Below the pieces are notes generated by a model that made no database searches, was not told the DNA's origin, and saw only the letters and a program-made list of their open reading frames with translations. A DNA stretch of 9,473 bases from an uncultured Lachnospiraceae bacterium (GTDB lineage Bacteria > Bacillota > Clostridia > Lachnospirales > Lachnospiraceae), in the NCBI GenBank assembly GCA_934351705.1, contig CAKRJK010000035.1, positions 1-9,473 on the forward strand, read 5' to 3'. Positions 1-6,510 of the stretch are shown in pieces; the first letter of the stretch is position 1; each line of letters opens with the position of its first letter. Position numbers and translations under genes: made by a program.

Positions 1-1765
1 TCTGTAATTCATCCTGAATATCCAGTGCATCAAAAATATCCGTTGTGTAATCTACCGGCAAATGGGAGCTGTTGGTGTAATACGGAGTATCTCCCTCACT
101 TCCTGCCGTGATGATGTCAGGATAATGCTTTTTATCATGTTTTGCCAGACGGTATGTCGTGGACTCGGCAGGTGTTGCCTCCAAGTTGTAAAGGTCACCA
201 TACTCCTCCTGATAATCGCTCAGACGCTCACGCATATGATTTAACACTTCTTTTGCGAACTCCTGTGTCTCCTCATGGATCAAATCTTTTCTCAGCCATC
301 TTGCATTCAAGCCGACTTCATTCATACCGATCAGACCGATTGTGGAAAAATGATTGTCAAAGGTTCCGAGATAGCGTTTGGTGTACGGATACAAGCCCTC
401 ATCCAGCAATCTTGTGATAACGCCACGCTTGATCTTTAAGGAACGTGCAGCAATATCCATCATATGATCTAATCTTTCGTAAAACTCTTCTTTTGTCTGA
501 GAAACATATGCGATTCTCGGCAGATTAATCGTCACAACGCCCACAGAACCGGTGCTCTCGCCGGAACCGAAGAATCCGCCTGATTTTTTACGCAACTCAC
601 GCAAATCCAGTCTCAAACGGCAGCACATGGAACGCACGTCGCTCGGTTCCATATCACTGTTGATATAATTTGAAAAATACGGTGTTCCGTATTTTGCCGT
701 CATCTCAAACAACAGACGATTATTCTCGGTATCTGACCAGTCAAAATCACTCGTGATGGAATAGGTCGGAATCGGATACTGGAATCCGCGTCCGTTTGCG
801 TCGCCCTCGATCATGGTCTCGATAAATGCCTTGTTGACCATGTCCATCTCTTTTTTACAGTCTTTATATTTAAAATCCATCTCCTTGCCGCCGACGATTG
901 CCGGAAGCTCCGCTAAATCGTTCGGTACCGTCCAGTCCAACGTAATATTGGAAAACGGTGACTGTGTTCCCCAACGGCTCGGTGTGTTTACTCCGTAAAT
1001 AAAAGATTCAATACATTTTTTTACCTCAGGATAGTTCAGGTTGTCCACTTTTACAAACGGGGCAAGGTAGGTATCAAAGGATGAAAACGCCTGTGCTCCT
1101 GCCCATTCATTCTGCATAATGCCTAAGAAGTTGACCATCTGATTGCACAGCACCGACAAATGTTTTGCCGGAGATGACGTAATCTTGCCCGGAATGCCGC
1201 CCAGTCCTTCCTGAATCAACTGTTTTAATGACCATCCCGCACAGTATCCTGTGAGCATGGACAAATCATGGATATGTATGTCTCCGTTGCGGTGTGCGTC
1301 GGAAATCTCATCATCATAAATCTCTGAGAGCCAGTAATTTGCGGTAACCGCTCCCGAATTGCTCAGAATCAATCCTCCCACCGAATAGGTGACGGTAGAA
1401 TTTTCTTTTACTCTCCAGTCCTCTACTTTGACATAGCTGTCCACAATATCTTTATAATCTAAGATAGTAGATTTCATGTTACGCATTTTTTCACGCTGTT
1501 TACGATAAAGGATGTATGCCTTTGCCACATCGGTGTATCCTGCCTGCTCTAATACAGTCTCGACACTGTCCTGCACATCCTCCACATCTACCATTCCGTT
1601 TTTTATCTTTGGTTGGAAATCTGCTGTTACGCGAAGACTCAACAATTCTATAATCTCATCGGTATATTCTTTCTTGGTTGCTTTGAACGCTTTCTCAATC
1701 GCAGCACGGATTTTTACCAGATTAAAATCATCAATTTCTCCGTCTCGTTTTAGTACATCAAACAT
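1..1765 (-). CDS. nrdD: Anaerobic (class III) ribonucleoside-triphosphate reductase, 3' end outside the window
   Basis: Reduces ribonucleoside triphosphates to dNTPs under anoxia using a glycyl radical installed by the activase NrdG. The 588 visible codons begin MFDVLKRDGEIDDFNLVKI. Residues about 3-92 form an ATP-cone allosteric domain. The catalytic barrel follows, with DIHIHDL at 162-168, GYCAGW at 173-178 (C175, candidate active-site cysteine), MCCRL at 380-384 (candidate thiyl-radical cysteine) and YYTNSSHLPV at 561-570. The family is usually about 700-730 residues, so roughly 120-140 are missing, including the C-terminal zinc cysteines and the glycyl-radical motif. nrdG may follow beyond base 1. 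The ATG at 1765 is the only plausible start because an in-frame TGA lies three codons upstream. Its ribosome site, GGAGG at 1779-1783, sits 13 nt away, which is long. A sigma-A promoter and paired NrdR-like boxes lie upstream. The function is secure; only the off-window completeness is unknown. Confidence 0.96.
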   Translation of the reverse strand, partial: MFDVLKRDGEIDDFNLVKIRAAIEKAFKATKKEYTDEIIELLSLRVTADFQPKIKNGMVDVEDVQDSVETVLEQAGYTDVAKAYILYRKQREKMRNMKSTILDYKDIVDSYVKVEDWRVKENSTVTYSVGGLILSNSGAVTANYWLSEIYDDEISDAHRNGDIHIHDLSMLTGYCAGWSLKQLIQEGLGGIPGKITSSPAKHLSVLCNQMVNFLGIMQNEWAGAQAFSSFDTYLAPFVKVDNLNYPEVKKCIESFIYGVNTPSRWGTQSPFSNITLDWTVPNDLAELPAIVGGKEMDFKYKDCKKEMDMVNKAFIETMIEGDANGRGFQYPIPTYSITSDFDWSDTENNRLLFEMTAKYGTPYFSNYINSDMEPSDVRSMCCRLRLDLRELRKKSGGFFGSGESTGSVGVVTINLPRIAYVSQTKEEFYERLDHMMDIAARSLKIKRGVITRLLDEGLYPYTKRYLGTFDNHFSTIGLIGMNEVGLNARWLRKDLIHEETQEFAKEVLNHMRERLSDYQEEYGDLYNLEATPAESTTYRLAKHDKKHYPDIITAGSEGDTPYYTNSSHLPVDYTTDIFDALDIQDELQ

Positions 1766-1822
1766 TTTACTTTTTCACCCTCCCGATTAATATTTGTATA
1801 CTTTACAATTCCGTGTACAACC

Positions 1823-1851
1823 ATTCTATCAAATATCAATTTTTTAGTCAA
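1823..1851 (-). promoter_or_regulatory. Sigma-A promoter of nrdD
   Basis: On the minus strand a -35 TTGACT (1846-1851) and a -10 TAGAAT (1823-1828) are separated by exactly 17 bp. Each hexamer matches the consensus at five of six positions. The predicted transcription start is near 1816, giving a leader of about 50 nt before the nrdD ATG. The NrdR-like boxes begin only 9 bp upstream of the -35. No start site has been measured; this is a sequence prediction. Confidence 0.8.
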
Positions 1852-1854
1852 TAC

Positions 1855-1907
1855 AAAAAAACACTATATGTAGTGTACTTTTTTCCTAGTACTTTCTACA
1901 TATAGTG
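1855..1907 (-). terminator. Probable intrinsic terminator of hflX, built from the NrdR box pair
   Basis: Read in the hflX direction, the 12-bp arm at 1907-1896 pairs perfectly with 1873-1862. An inner 5-bp pair (1892-1888 with 1879-1875) extends the stem, with a 1-versus-3 nt internal bulge and an 8-nt loop. Seven U's (1861-1855) follow the stem directly, which is terminator geometry. Against it, the stem is AT-rich, and the hflX stop codon (1898-1896) lies in the upstream arm, where a terminating ribosome could melt it. The hairpin is visible in sequence; its activity is inferred. Confidence 0.6.
1861..1876 (-). promoter_or_regulatory. NrdR box, promoter-proximal
   Basis: The 16 bases ACACTATATGTAGTGT match the known NrdR operator consensus acaCwAtATaTwgtgt, with G for A at one central position. 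NrdR is the zinc-finger/ATP-cone repressor of ribonucleotide reductase genes and normally binds two such boxes about three helical turns apart. The partner box starts 32 bp away at 1893. Lying just upstream of nrdD makes the assignment coherent. The nrdR gene itself is not in the window. Confidence 0.85.
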
Positions 1908-1908
1908 A
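1893..1908 (-). promoter_or_regulatory. NrdR box, promoter-distal, inside the hflX 3' end
   Basis: TTTCTACATATAGTGA keeps the NrdR-box core but has weaker flanks. Its 12-base core CTACATATAGTG (1896-1907) is the exact reverse complement of bases 1862-1873 in the proximal box. The box start lies 32 bp from its partner, the usual paired spacing. Bases 1896-1908 also encode the end of HflX (His-Tyr-Met-stop), so operator and coding sequence are superimposed. Confidence 0.75.
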
Positions 1909-3134
1909 AACTCTGATGGCACGTAAGCCCTTATAAAAATGCCGTTTTCCCTGTATTCTTCCTCTAAAAGTTCGCCTTTTGTGCGGATCTGCTGTATGAT
2001 CTTTGCATCCTGATACGGGACGGTCATTTCAATCAGACGTTTATCTTCCCGCAGGATCGTCTCGATACTTTCTTTTAATTGTTCCAGTCCCGCCCCTGTT
2101 TTTGCGGAAATCCTAAGCGTATCGTCCGCCTTGAAATCCGACAGCGGATTTGGAATATTTTCCCTGTCTGTTTTGTTAAATACCGTGATGACTTTTTTTC
2201 CTGTAATATCCAGTTCCCGCAGTGTTTCGTATACAATATACATTTGTTTGTCCATCTGCGGATTCGACGCATCTACCACATGCAGGATAATATCCGCATA
2301 TTTTGCCTCCTCTAAGGTACTGCGGAATGCCTTGATCAGATGATGCGGCAATTTGCGGATAAAACCGACCGTATCGGTGAGAAGCACTTCCTGATTCTTA
2401 TTTAACTCCAACACTCTTGTGGTCGGATCTAAGGTAGCAAACAGCTTGTCCTCCTCTAAAACCTCTGCATTGGTCATCTTATTAAGCAAAGTGGATTTCC
2501 CCGCATTGGTGTAGCCCACGATCGCCACAACCGGTATTCCCGTCCGGTTTCTCTGTGCTCTGGTCACTTCCCGGTGCATTTGAATTTCCTTTAATTCCCG
2601 GTTCAGCTGTGCCACACGGCTGTTGATCAAACGCCTGTCCATCTCCAGTTTTTTCTCACCCGGACCACGCGTTCCGATTCCGCCGCCAAGCCTTGACAGC
2701 GACCGTCCTAAACCGCTCAGACGGCTGAGACGATACCCCAGCTGTGCCAGCTCCACCTGGATTTTTCCCTCGCTCGTAGTTGCCCTCGCCGCAAAGATGT
2801 CCAGAATGATCAGGGTTCTGTCCATCACCTTTGTGTCTAACATATTTTCTAAATTTTTTAACTGTGCCGGCGTCAGCTCATCATCACAGACAATTCCCGT
2901 CGCTTGGGTACTCTCAATCATCTCTGCGATCTCCTGCACCTTTCCCGTTCCGACATAAGTTCCGGGATGTATCCGCTCTCTTTTTTGGATCAGCCTGCCG
3001 ACTACCTCGGCACCCGCCGTATGCACCAGTTCTTCCAATTCTGCCACAGAGTCCTCGGCATCGTCTCCATCCTGTTCTGATACACCGATCAGCAGTACTC
3101 TTTCTACCTCGTCCTCTATCTTATATAATGACAT
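1896..3134 (-). CDS. hflX: GTPase HflX
   Basis: HflX is a ribosome-associated GTPase of the Obg-HflX group that binds 50S subunits and splits stalled or hibernating 70S ribosomes under stress. The 412-residue protein has an N-terminal HflX domain (about 10-190) with the family signature GGGIGTRGPGE (150-160). The G domain carries GYTNAGKS (207-214, P-loop), LDPTT (235-239), DTVG (254-257), NKTD (320-323) and SAK (343-345). Length is normal and no motif is broken. The start is fixed by GAGGAG 6 nt upstream of the ATG. It follows the TPR lipoprotein by 14 nt, so the two are very likely co-transcribed. Its last codons overlap the distal NrdR-like box, and its message probably ends at the hairpin made by the two boxes. 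Confidence 0.96.
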   Translation of the reverse strand: MSLYKIEDEVERVLLIGVSEQDGDDAEDSVAELEELVHTAGAEVVGRLIQKRERIHPGTYVGTGKVQEIAEMIESTQATGIVCDDELTPAQLKNLENMLDTKVMDRTLIILDIFAARATTSEGKIQVELAQLGYRLSRLSGLGRSLSRLGGGIGTRGPGEKKLEMDRRLINSRVAQLNRELKEIQMHREVTRAQRNRTGIPVVAIVGYTNAGKSTLLNKMTNAEVLEEDKLFATLDPTTRVLELNKNQEVLLTDTVGFIRKLPHHLIKAFRSTLEEAKYADIILHVVDASNPQMDKQMYIVYETLRELDITGKKVITVFNKTDRENIPNPLSDFKADDTLRISAKTGAGLEQLKESIETILREDKRLIEMTVPYQDAKIIQQIRTKGELLEEEYRENGIFIRAYVPSEFHYM

Positions 3135-3148
3135 CTTTTTCTCCTCGT

Positions 3149-4111
3149 CTATCTGGTCTTTAAGAACGTATTCTCGCGGACTGCACTCTCATCGTTTGGA
3201 TATTCTTTGAGATAACTTTTCATCTTCTCTTTTGCCGACTCAAAATCACCCATATACTCATATGCCGCAATTTGATTTTTCATAAGTTCCTGTCTGTTTG
3301 CGGCATTTTTTACTTTCAATCCCAGCTCAAAATATTTTAATGCGTCCTCATAGTTTTTGTCATTTAGCTGCATCATTCCGAGTGTGTTCAATGCCTCGCT
3401 GTCGCCCGAATTGTTTTTTACATAATTTTCGAGCAAGCCCTGTGCATTTTCTGTCTGCCCCATGGCATTGTACACTTCGGCGAGGTATAACAAGGCATTT
3501 TTATCGTTTTTGTCGATTGCCTTATCCAGATTCTTTTTTGCATTGTCATAATCTTCCAGAAAATAGTAGATATGTCCCCGCTGTGCATAGTCCTCTGCTG
3601 TTTTCGGCTTTAGGTCTAACGCCTGTTTGAGATATTTTTCTCCCTCGGCTTTCTGGTCATGGTTTGCGAGATTCTGATAGATTCCCTCGTACATCTCGTA
3701 ATTGTTCATGTCTGCTTCGACTGCTTTTTTGTAATCCTTTAACGCCTTGTCTGTCTTTCCCTGATTCAGATACACACTTCCGCGTAAAAAATATGCCTCC
3801 GCATTCTTTTTGTCATAGTCAATTAAGGCTGTATAGGTCTCGATTGCATCATCATACGCACCGCCTGCATACTGTGCCGCAGCTTTATAATAACAAATGT
3901 CTATCTCCTCTGCCCCGATTCCGCCCGTAGAAATATCAAGTGCCTTCTGGAAGGATTTGACTGCCTTTTCGTAGTCCCCCTCCGCCATGCTGTTGATTCC
4001 GATTTTGCGGTATGCCTCCTGATTCTCGGCATCTTTGTTCTGACAGCCGATAAGCGTTGCCGCCGCCATAATACTAATTGCCGTAACCGTAATATATTTT
4101 TTAATCTTCAT
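3149..4111 (-). CDS. TPR-repeat lipoprotein
   Basis: A predicted surface-anchored lipoprotein of 320 residues. A basic, hydrophobic signal peptide ends in the lipobox LIGC with Cys23 as the lipidation site. The rest is almost entirely tetratricopeptide repeats of about 34 residues, beginning near 32, 68, 103, 137, 171, 205 and 238. They show typical patterns such as AYFLRGSVYLNQGKTDKALK. TPR arrays are protein-binding scaffolds, and no catalytic domain is visible, so the partner and exact role cannot be named. The ribosome site is weak (AGAAGAG, 9 nt from the ATG). Its stop is 14 nt from hflX, suggesting one transcript. A candidate extended -10 promoter and an inverted repeat lie just upstream. 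The lipoprotein and TPR calls are firm; the function is unknown. Confidence 0.88.
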   Translation of the reverse strand: MKIKKYITVTAISIMAAATLIGCQNKDAENQEAYRKIGINSMAEGDYEKAVKSFQKALDISTGGIGAEEIDICYYKAAAQYAGGAYDDAIETYTALIDYDKKNAEAYFLRGSVYLNQGKTDKALKDYKKAVEADMNNYEMYEGIYQNLANHDQKAEGEKYLKQALDLKPKTAEDYAQRGHIYYFLEDYDNAKKNLDKAIDKNDKNALLYLAEVYNAMGQTENAQGLLENYVKNNSGDSEALNTLGMMQLNDKNYEDALKYFELGLKVKNAANRQELMKNQIAAYEYMGDFESAKEKMKSYLKEYPNDESAVRENTFLKTR

Positions 4112-4126
4112 CTGAAATTTCTCTTC

Positions 4127-4165
4127 TTTCTGCTATTATGGATTCAGCAATTAGTATAGCAGAAA
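4127..4165. repeat. 10-bp perfect inverted repeat between glgP and the TPR lipoprotein gene
   Basis: TTTCTGCTAT (4127-4136) and ATAGCAGAAA (4156-4165) are exact reverse complements around a 19-nt loop. The repeat starts 1 nt after the glgP stop and ends directly against the weak ribosome site of the lipoprotein gene. No T-run follows on either strand, so it does not look like a standard terminator. It could be an operator, because one arm overlaps a candidate -10 hexamer, or an mRNA stem in read-through transcripts. The repeat is seen; the role is unknown. Confidence 0.55.
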
Positions 4166-4181
4166 ATCAGTCTAATTTCCA
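4153..4181 (-). promoter_or_regulatory. Candidate promoter for the TPR lipoprotein-hflX pair
   Basis: The minus strand carries an extended -10, TGCTATACT (4153-4161), and 17 bp upstream of TATACT a weak -35, TGGAAA (4176-4181, four of six consensus matches). The -35 lies in the last codons of glgP and the -10 in the gap. Predicted transcription would begin near 4146. The strong extended -10 can compensate for a poor -35, but this remains a prediction. Confidence 0.4.
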
Positions 4182-6419
4182 GATGTCCTCATTATATTGT
4201 GCGATTGTTCTGTCTGATGAGAAAAATCCTGCTTTTGCGATATTGACCAGCATCTTTTTTGCCCACTCCTGCCGGTTTTCGTAATCGGCAAACATCCGCT
4301 CTTTGGTATGCATATAATCACGCCAATCCAACAAGGTCATAAACCAGTCTTTGCTCAAAAGCTCATTGTGCAGTCTCTCAAGACTCTGCGCATTGCCGAC
4401 AGAACGCAGCTTGTCGCTCACAATAAAATCCAGCGCCCGCTTGATCTCGGTATCCTTTTCATAAAAATCTCTTGCACAGTAGCTCTCGTTTTTATAATGC
4501 TCGATCACCTGCTCGGAGGATTCACCAAACACATAAATATTTTCTTCTCCGACCAGTTCCGCAATCTCTACATTCGCCCCGTCCATTGTTCCGATTGCAA
4601 CTGCTCCGTTCAACATGAATTTCATATTTCCCGTGCCGGAGGCCTCTTTGGACGCCAGCGAAATCTGCTCGTCAATGTCACATGCCGGTATGAGTTTTTC
4701 CGCCGCCGTTACGTTATAATTTTCTACCATAACGACTTTCAGATACGGAGATACCTCCTCATCCTGTGCAATCAGCTCCTGCAAGCAGAGGATCAGATGG
4801 ATAATGTCTTTTGCCACCGTGTAAGCAGGTGCCGCTTTTGCACCGAAAATAACGGTGATCGGTGTGGTCGGTTTCTTTCCCTCTTTGATGTCAAAATATT
4901 TGTGAATGACATAGAGTGCATTCATCTGCTGTCTCTTATACTCATGCAGACGTTTGATCTGGATATCAAAGATAGAGTTTTCGTCTAAATCAATATTCTG
5001 CGTTGCCTTTAAATAGGATTTCAAACGCAGTTTTCCTGCCCGTTTTACCTCCAACAGTTCCCTTAAAGATTCCTCATCGTTTGCAAATGCACTAAGTTTT
5101 TCCAGTTCCGTCGCATCCTTTTTGAAGCCGTCTCCGATTCTTTGTTCAATCCACGCCGTCAATTCGGGATTTGCATGCAGCAGCCATCTCCGGAATGTGA
5201 TTCCGTTCGTCTTGTTCTGGAATTTTTTCGGATAAAGCCGGTAAAATTCGTTCAACTCGTCATTTTTCAAAATTTCGGTATGCAGATATGCCACGCCGTT
5301 GACACAAAAACCATAGTGAATGTCGATGTGTGCCATATGCACCAGATCATTCTGAATGATATAGGTGTTTTCTTCTTTGATTTCTTTCCGCACCTGATTG
5401 TCTAATTCCCGAATGATCGGCATGAGCTGTGGTACTGCCTTTTCCAGATACCAGACCGGCCACTTTTCCAATGCCTCGGCTAATATCGTATGATTGGTGT
5501 ACGCGCAGGTATTTCTCACGATTCTGATTGCCTCGGAGATCTCGATTCCCTCTTTCATAAGCAAACGGATAAGTTCGGGAATGACCATCGTCGGATGTGT
5601 GTCATTAATCTGAACGACAGCATACTCTGACAGATCACGCAGATTGCTTCCCCGCTCCTTTGCCTCTTCCAAAATTAATTGCGCCGCATTGCTGACCATA
5701 AAGTACTGCTGATATACACGGAGAAGTCTTCCCGCGTCATCACTGTCATCCGGGTATAAAAACAGCGTCAGATTCTTTTTGATGTCCTCTTTGTCAAAGT
5801 CAATCCCGTCTTTTACCAGACTCTCATCCACCGTCTCAATGTCAAACAGATGCAGTTTGTTGGTGCGGTTGTTGTATCCGATGACATTCATGTCGTACAT
5901 TCTGGATCTGACGGTAAATCCGCCAAATAAAATCTCGTATGTCTTATCGGTTTTTATCAGCCAGTTCGGTTCTTCTATCCACGGATTCGGCAGTTCCTTC
6001 TGGCTGTTCTGTTCAAACACCTGTCGAAACAATCCATAGTGATAGTTTAATCCGACTCCGTCGCCGTTCAAGCCAAGCGTTGCGATCGAGTCCAAAAAGC
6101 AGGCTGCCAGTCTTCCGAGACCACCGTTTCCAAGTGAAGGCTCCGGCTCTGCTTCTTCTATCTCGGATAAGGATTTTCCGGCCTCCTGCAGTTCTGTTCT
6201 TATTTCTTCATAGATTCCTAAGTTAATCAGGTTATTGGACAATAATTTTCCAATCAAAAATTCTGCCGAAATGTAATAGAGTTTCTTCTTTCCGGCAGTT
6301 TCTTCTTTTTCTTTTGCCAACTGTTTCGTTAATTCCAATAAAGCCGCATAGAGTTCCTCGTTGGAACACTGTGCGACTTCCTTTTGGTATTTCTGGGTAA
6401 CGACGTCTTGCAGTTTCAT
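4167..6419 (-). CDS. glgP: Glycogen/alpha-glucan phosphorylase
   Basis: A GT35-family phosphorylase that releases glucose-1-phosphate from glycogen or maltodextrin ends using phosphate and pyridoxal phosphate; it is cytosolic. The chosen product is 750 residues, in the normal bacterial range. Conserved blocks in order: [11 protein letters not shown] (48-58), [19 protein letters not shown] (93-111), INDTHPTM (271-278), [10 protein letters not shown] (403-412), [10 protein letters not shown] (488-497) and [15 protein letters not shown] (592-606). K600 is the expected PLP Schiff-base lysine. There is no sign of the long N-terminal regulatory tail of animal muscle enzymes. GGAGG at 6427-6431 is 7 nt from this ATG but only 1 nt from another in-frame ATG at 6425, so the downstream start is preferred; the longer form would add two residues. 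It lies 91 nt after pyruvate kinase, consistent with glycogen breakdown feeding glycolysis. Confidence 0.96.
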   Translation of the reverse strand: MKLQDVVTQKYQKEVAQCSNEELYAALLELTKQLAKEKEETAGKKKLYYISAEFLIGKLLSNNLINLGIYEEIRTELQEAGKSLSEIEEAEPEPSLGNGGLGRLAACFLDSIATLGLNGDGVGLNYHYGLFRQVFEQNSQKELPNPWIEEPNWLIKTDKTYEILFGGFTVRSRMYDMNVIGYNNRTNKLHLFDIETVDESLVKDGIDFDKEDIKKNLTLFLYPDDSDDAGRLLRVYQQYFMVSNAAQLILEEAKERGSNLRDLSEYAVVQINDTHPTMVIPELIRLLMKEGIEISEAIRIVRNTCAYTNHTILAEALEKWPVWYLEKAVPQLMPIIRELDNQVRKEIKEENTYIIQNDLVHMAHIDIHYGFCVNGVAYLHTEILKNDELNEFYRLYPKKFQNKTNGITFRRWLLHANPELTAWIEQRIGDGFKKDATELEKLSAFANDEESLRELLEVKRAGKLRLKSYLKATQNIDLDENSIFDIQIKRLHEYKRQQMNALYVIHKYFDIKEGKKPTTPITVIFGAKAAPAYTVAKDIIHLILCLQELIAQDEEVSPYLKVVMVENYNVTAAEKLIPACDIDEQISLASKEASGTGNMKFMLNGAVAIGTMDGANVEIAELVGEENIYVFGESSEQVIEHYKNESYCARDFYEKDTEIKRALDFIVSDKLRSVGNAQSLERLHNELLSKDWFMTLLDWRDYMHTKERMFADYENRQEWAKKMLVNIAKAGFFSSDRTIAQYNEDIWKLD

Positions 6420-6426
6420 ATTCATT

Positions 6427-6431
6427 CCTCC
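6427..6431 (-). promoter_or_regulatory. Ribosome binding site that decides the glgP start
   Basis: GGAGG on the minus strand is separated by 7 nt from the ATG at 6419 and by only 1 nt from the in-frame ATG at 6425. Normal spacing is about 5-9 nt, so the site supports initiation at 6419. Confidence 0.7.
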
Positions 6432-6444
6432 GTTTTCCTTTTTA

Positions 6445-6463
6445 ATAAGATTATGTGTCTTAT
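6445..6463. repeat. Short inverted repeat in the glgP leader
   Basis: ATAAGA and TCTTAT are exact reverse complements around a 7-nt spacer, 14 nt upstream of the glgP ribosome site. It could be a small operator or a leader hairpin. It does not resemble a binding motif I can name, and six-base arms in AT-rich sequence can arise by chance. Confidence 0.25.
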
Positions 6464-6466
6464 CGC

Positions 6467-6490
6467 AAAATAAAATTCATGGAAATGAAT
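6467..6490 (-). terminator. Weak hairpin with T-rich tail after pyruvate kinase
   Basis: In the direction of transcription, ATTCAT and ATGAAT (6490-6475) pair around a TTCC loop, followed by TTTATTTT (6474-6467). The shape is that of an intrinsic terminator, but the stem is only six pairs, with one G-C. At most it would attenuate read-through from pyruvate kinase into glgP. Confidence 0.3.
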
Positions 6491-6510
6491 AAAATCCGCT
6501 GCCCTTTTCG

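Noticed and set aside
4308..4988. A 226-codon open frame on the plus strand inside glgP, and other long plus-strand frames such as 2623-2958, 2831-3163 and 7475-7813.
   Set aside because: They lie opposite strongly conserved genes and have compositions typical of antisense shadows (rich in Ser, Arg, Phe, Cys or His). None shows a recognisable domain.
6426..6510. A promoter for glgP in the 91-nt gap after pyk.
   Set aside because: A CATAAT hexamer is present, but no acceptable -35 lies 16-18 bp upstream. TTGCGA with TATTAA has poor spacing and matches. Nothing strong enough to annotate.
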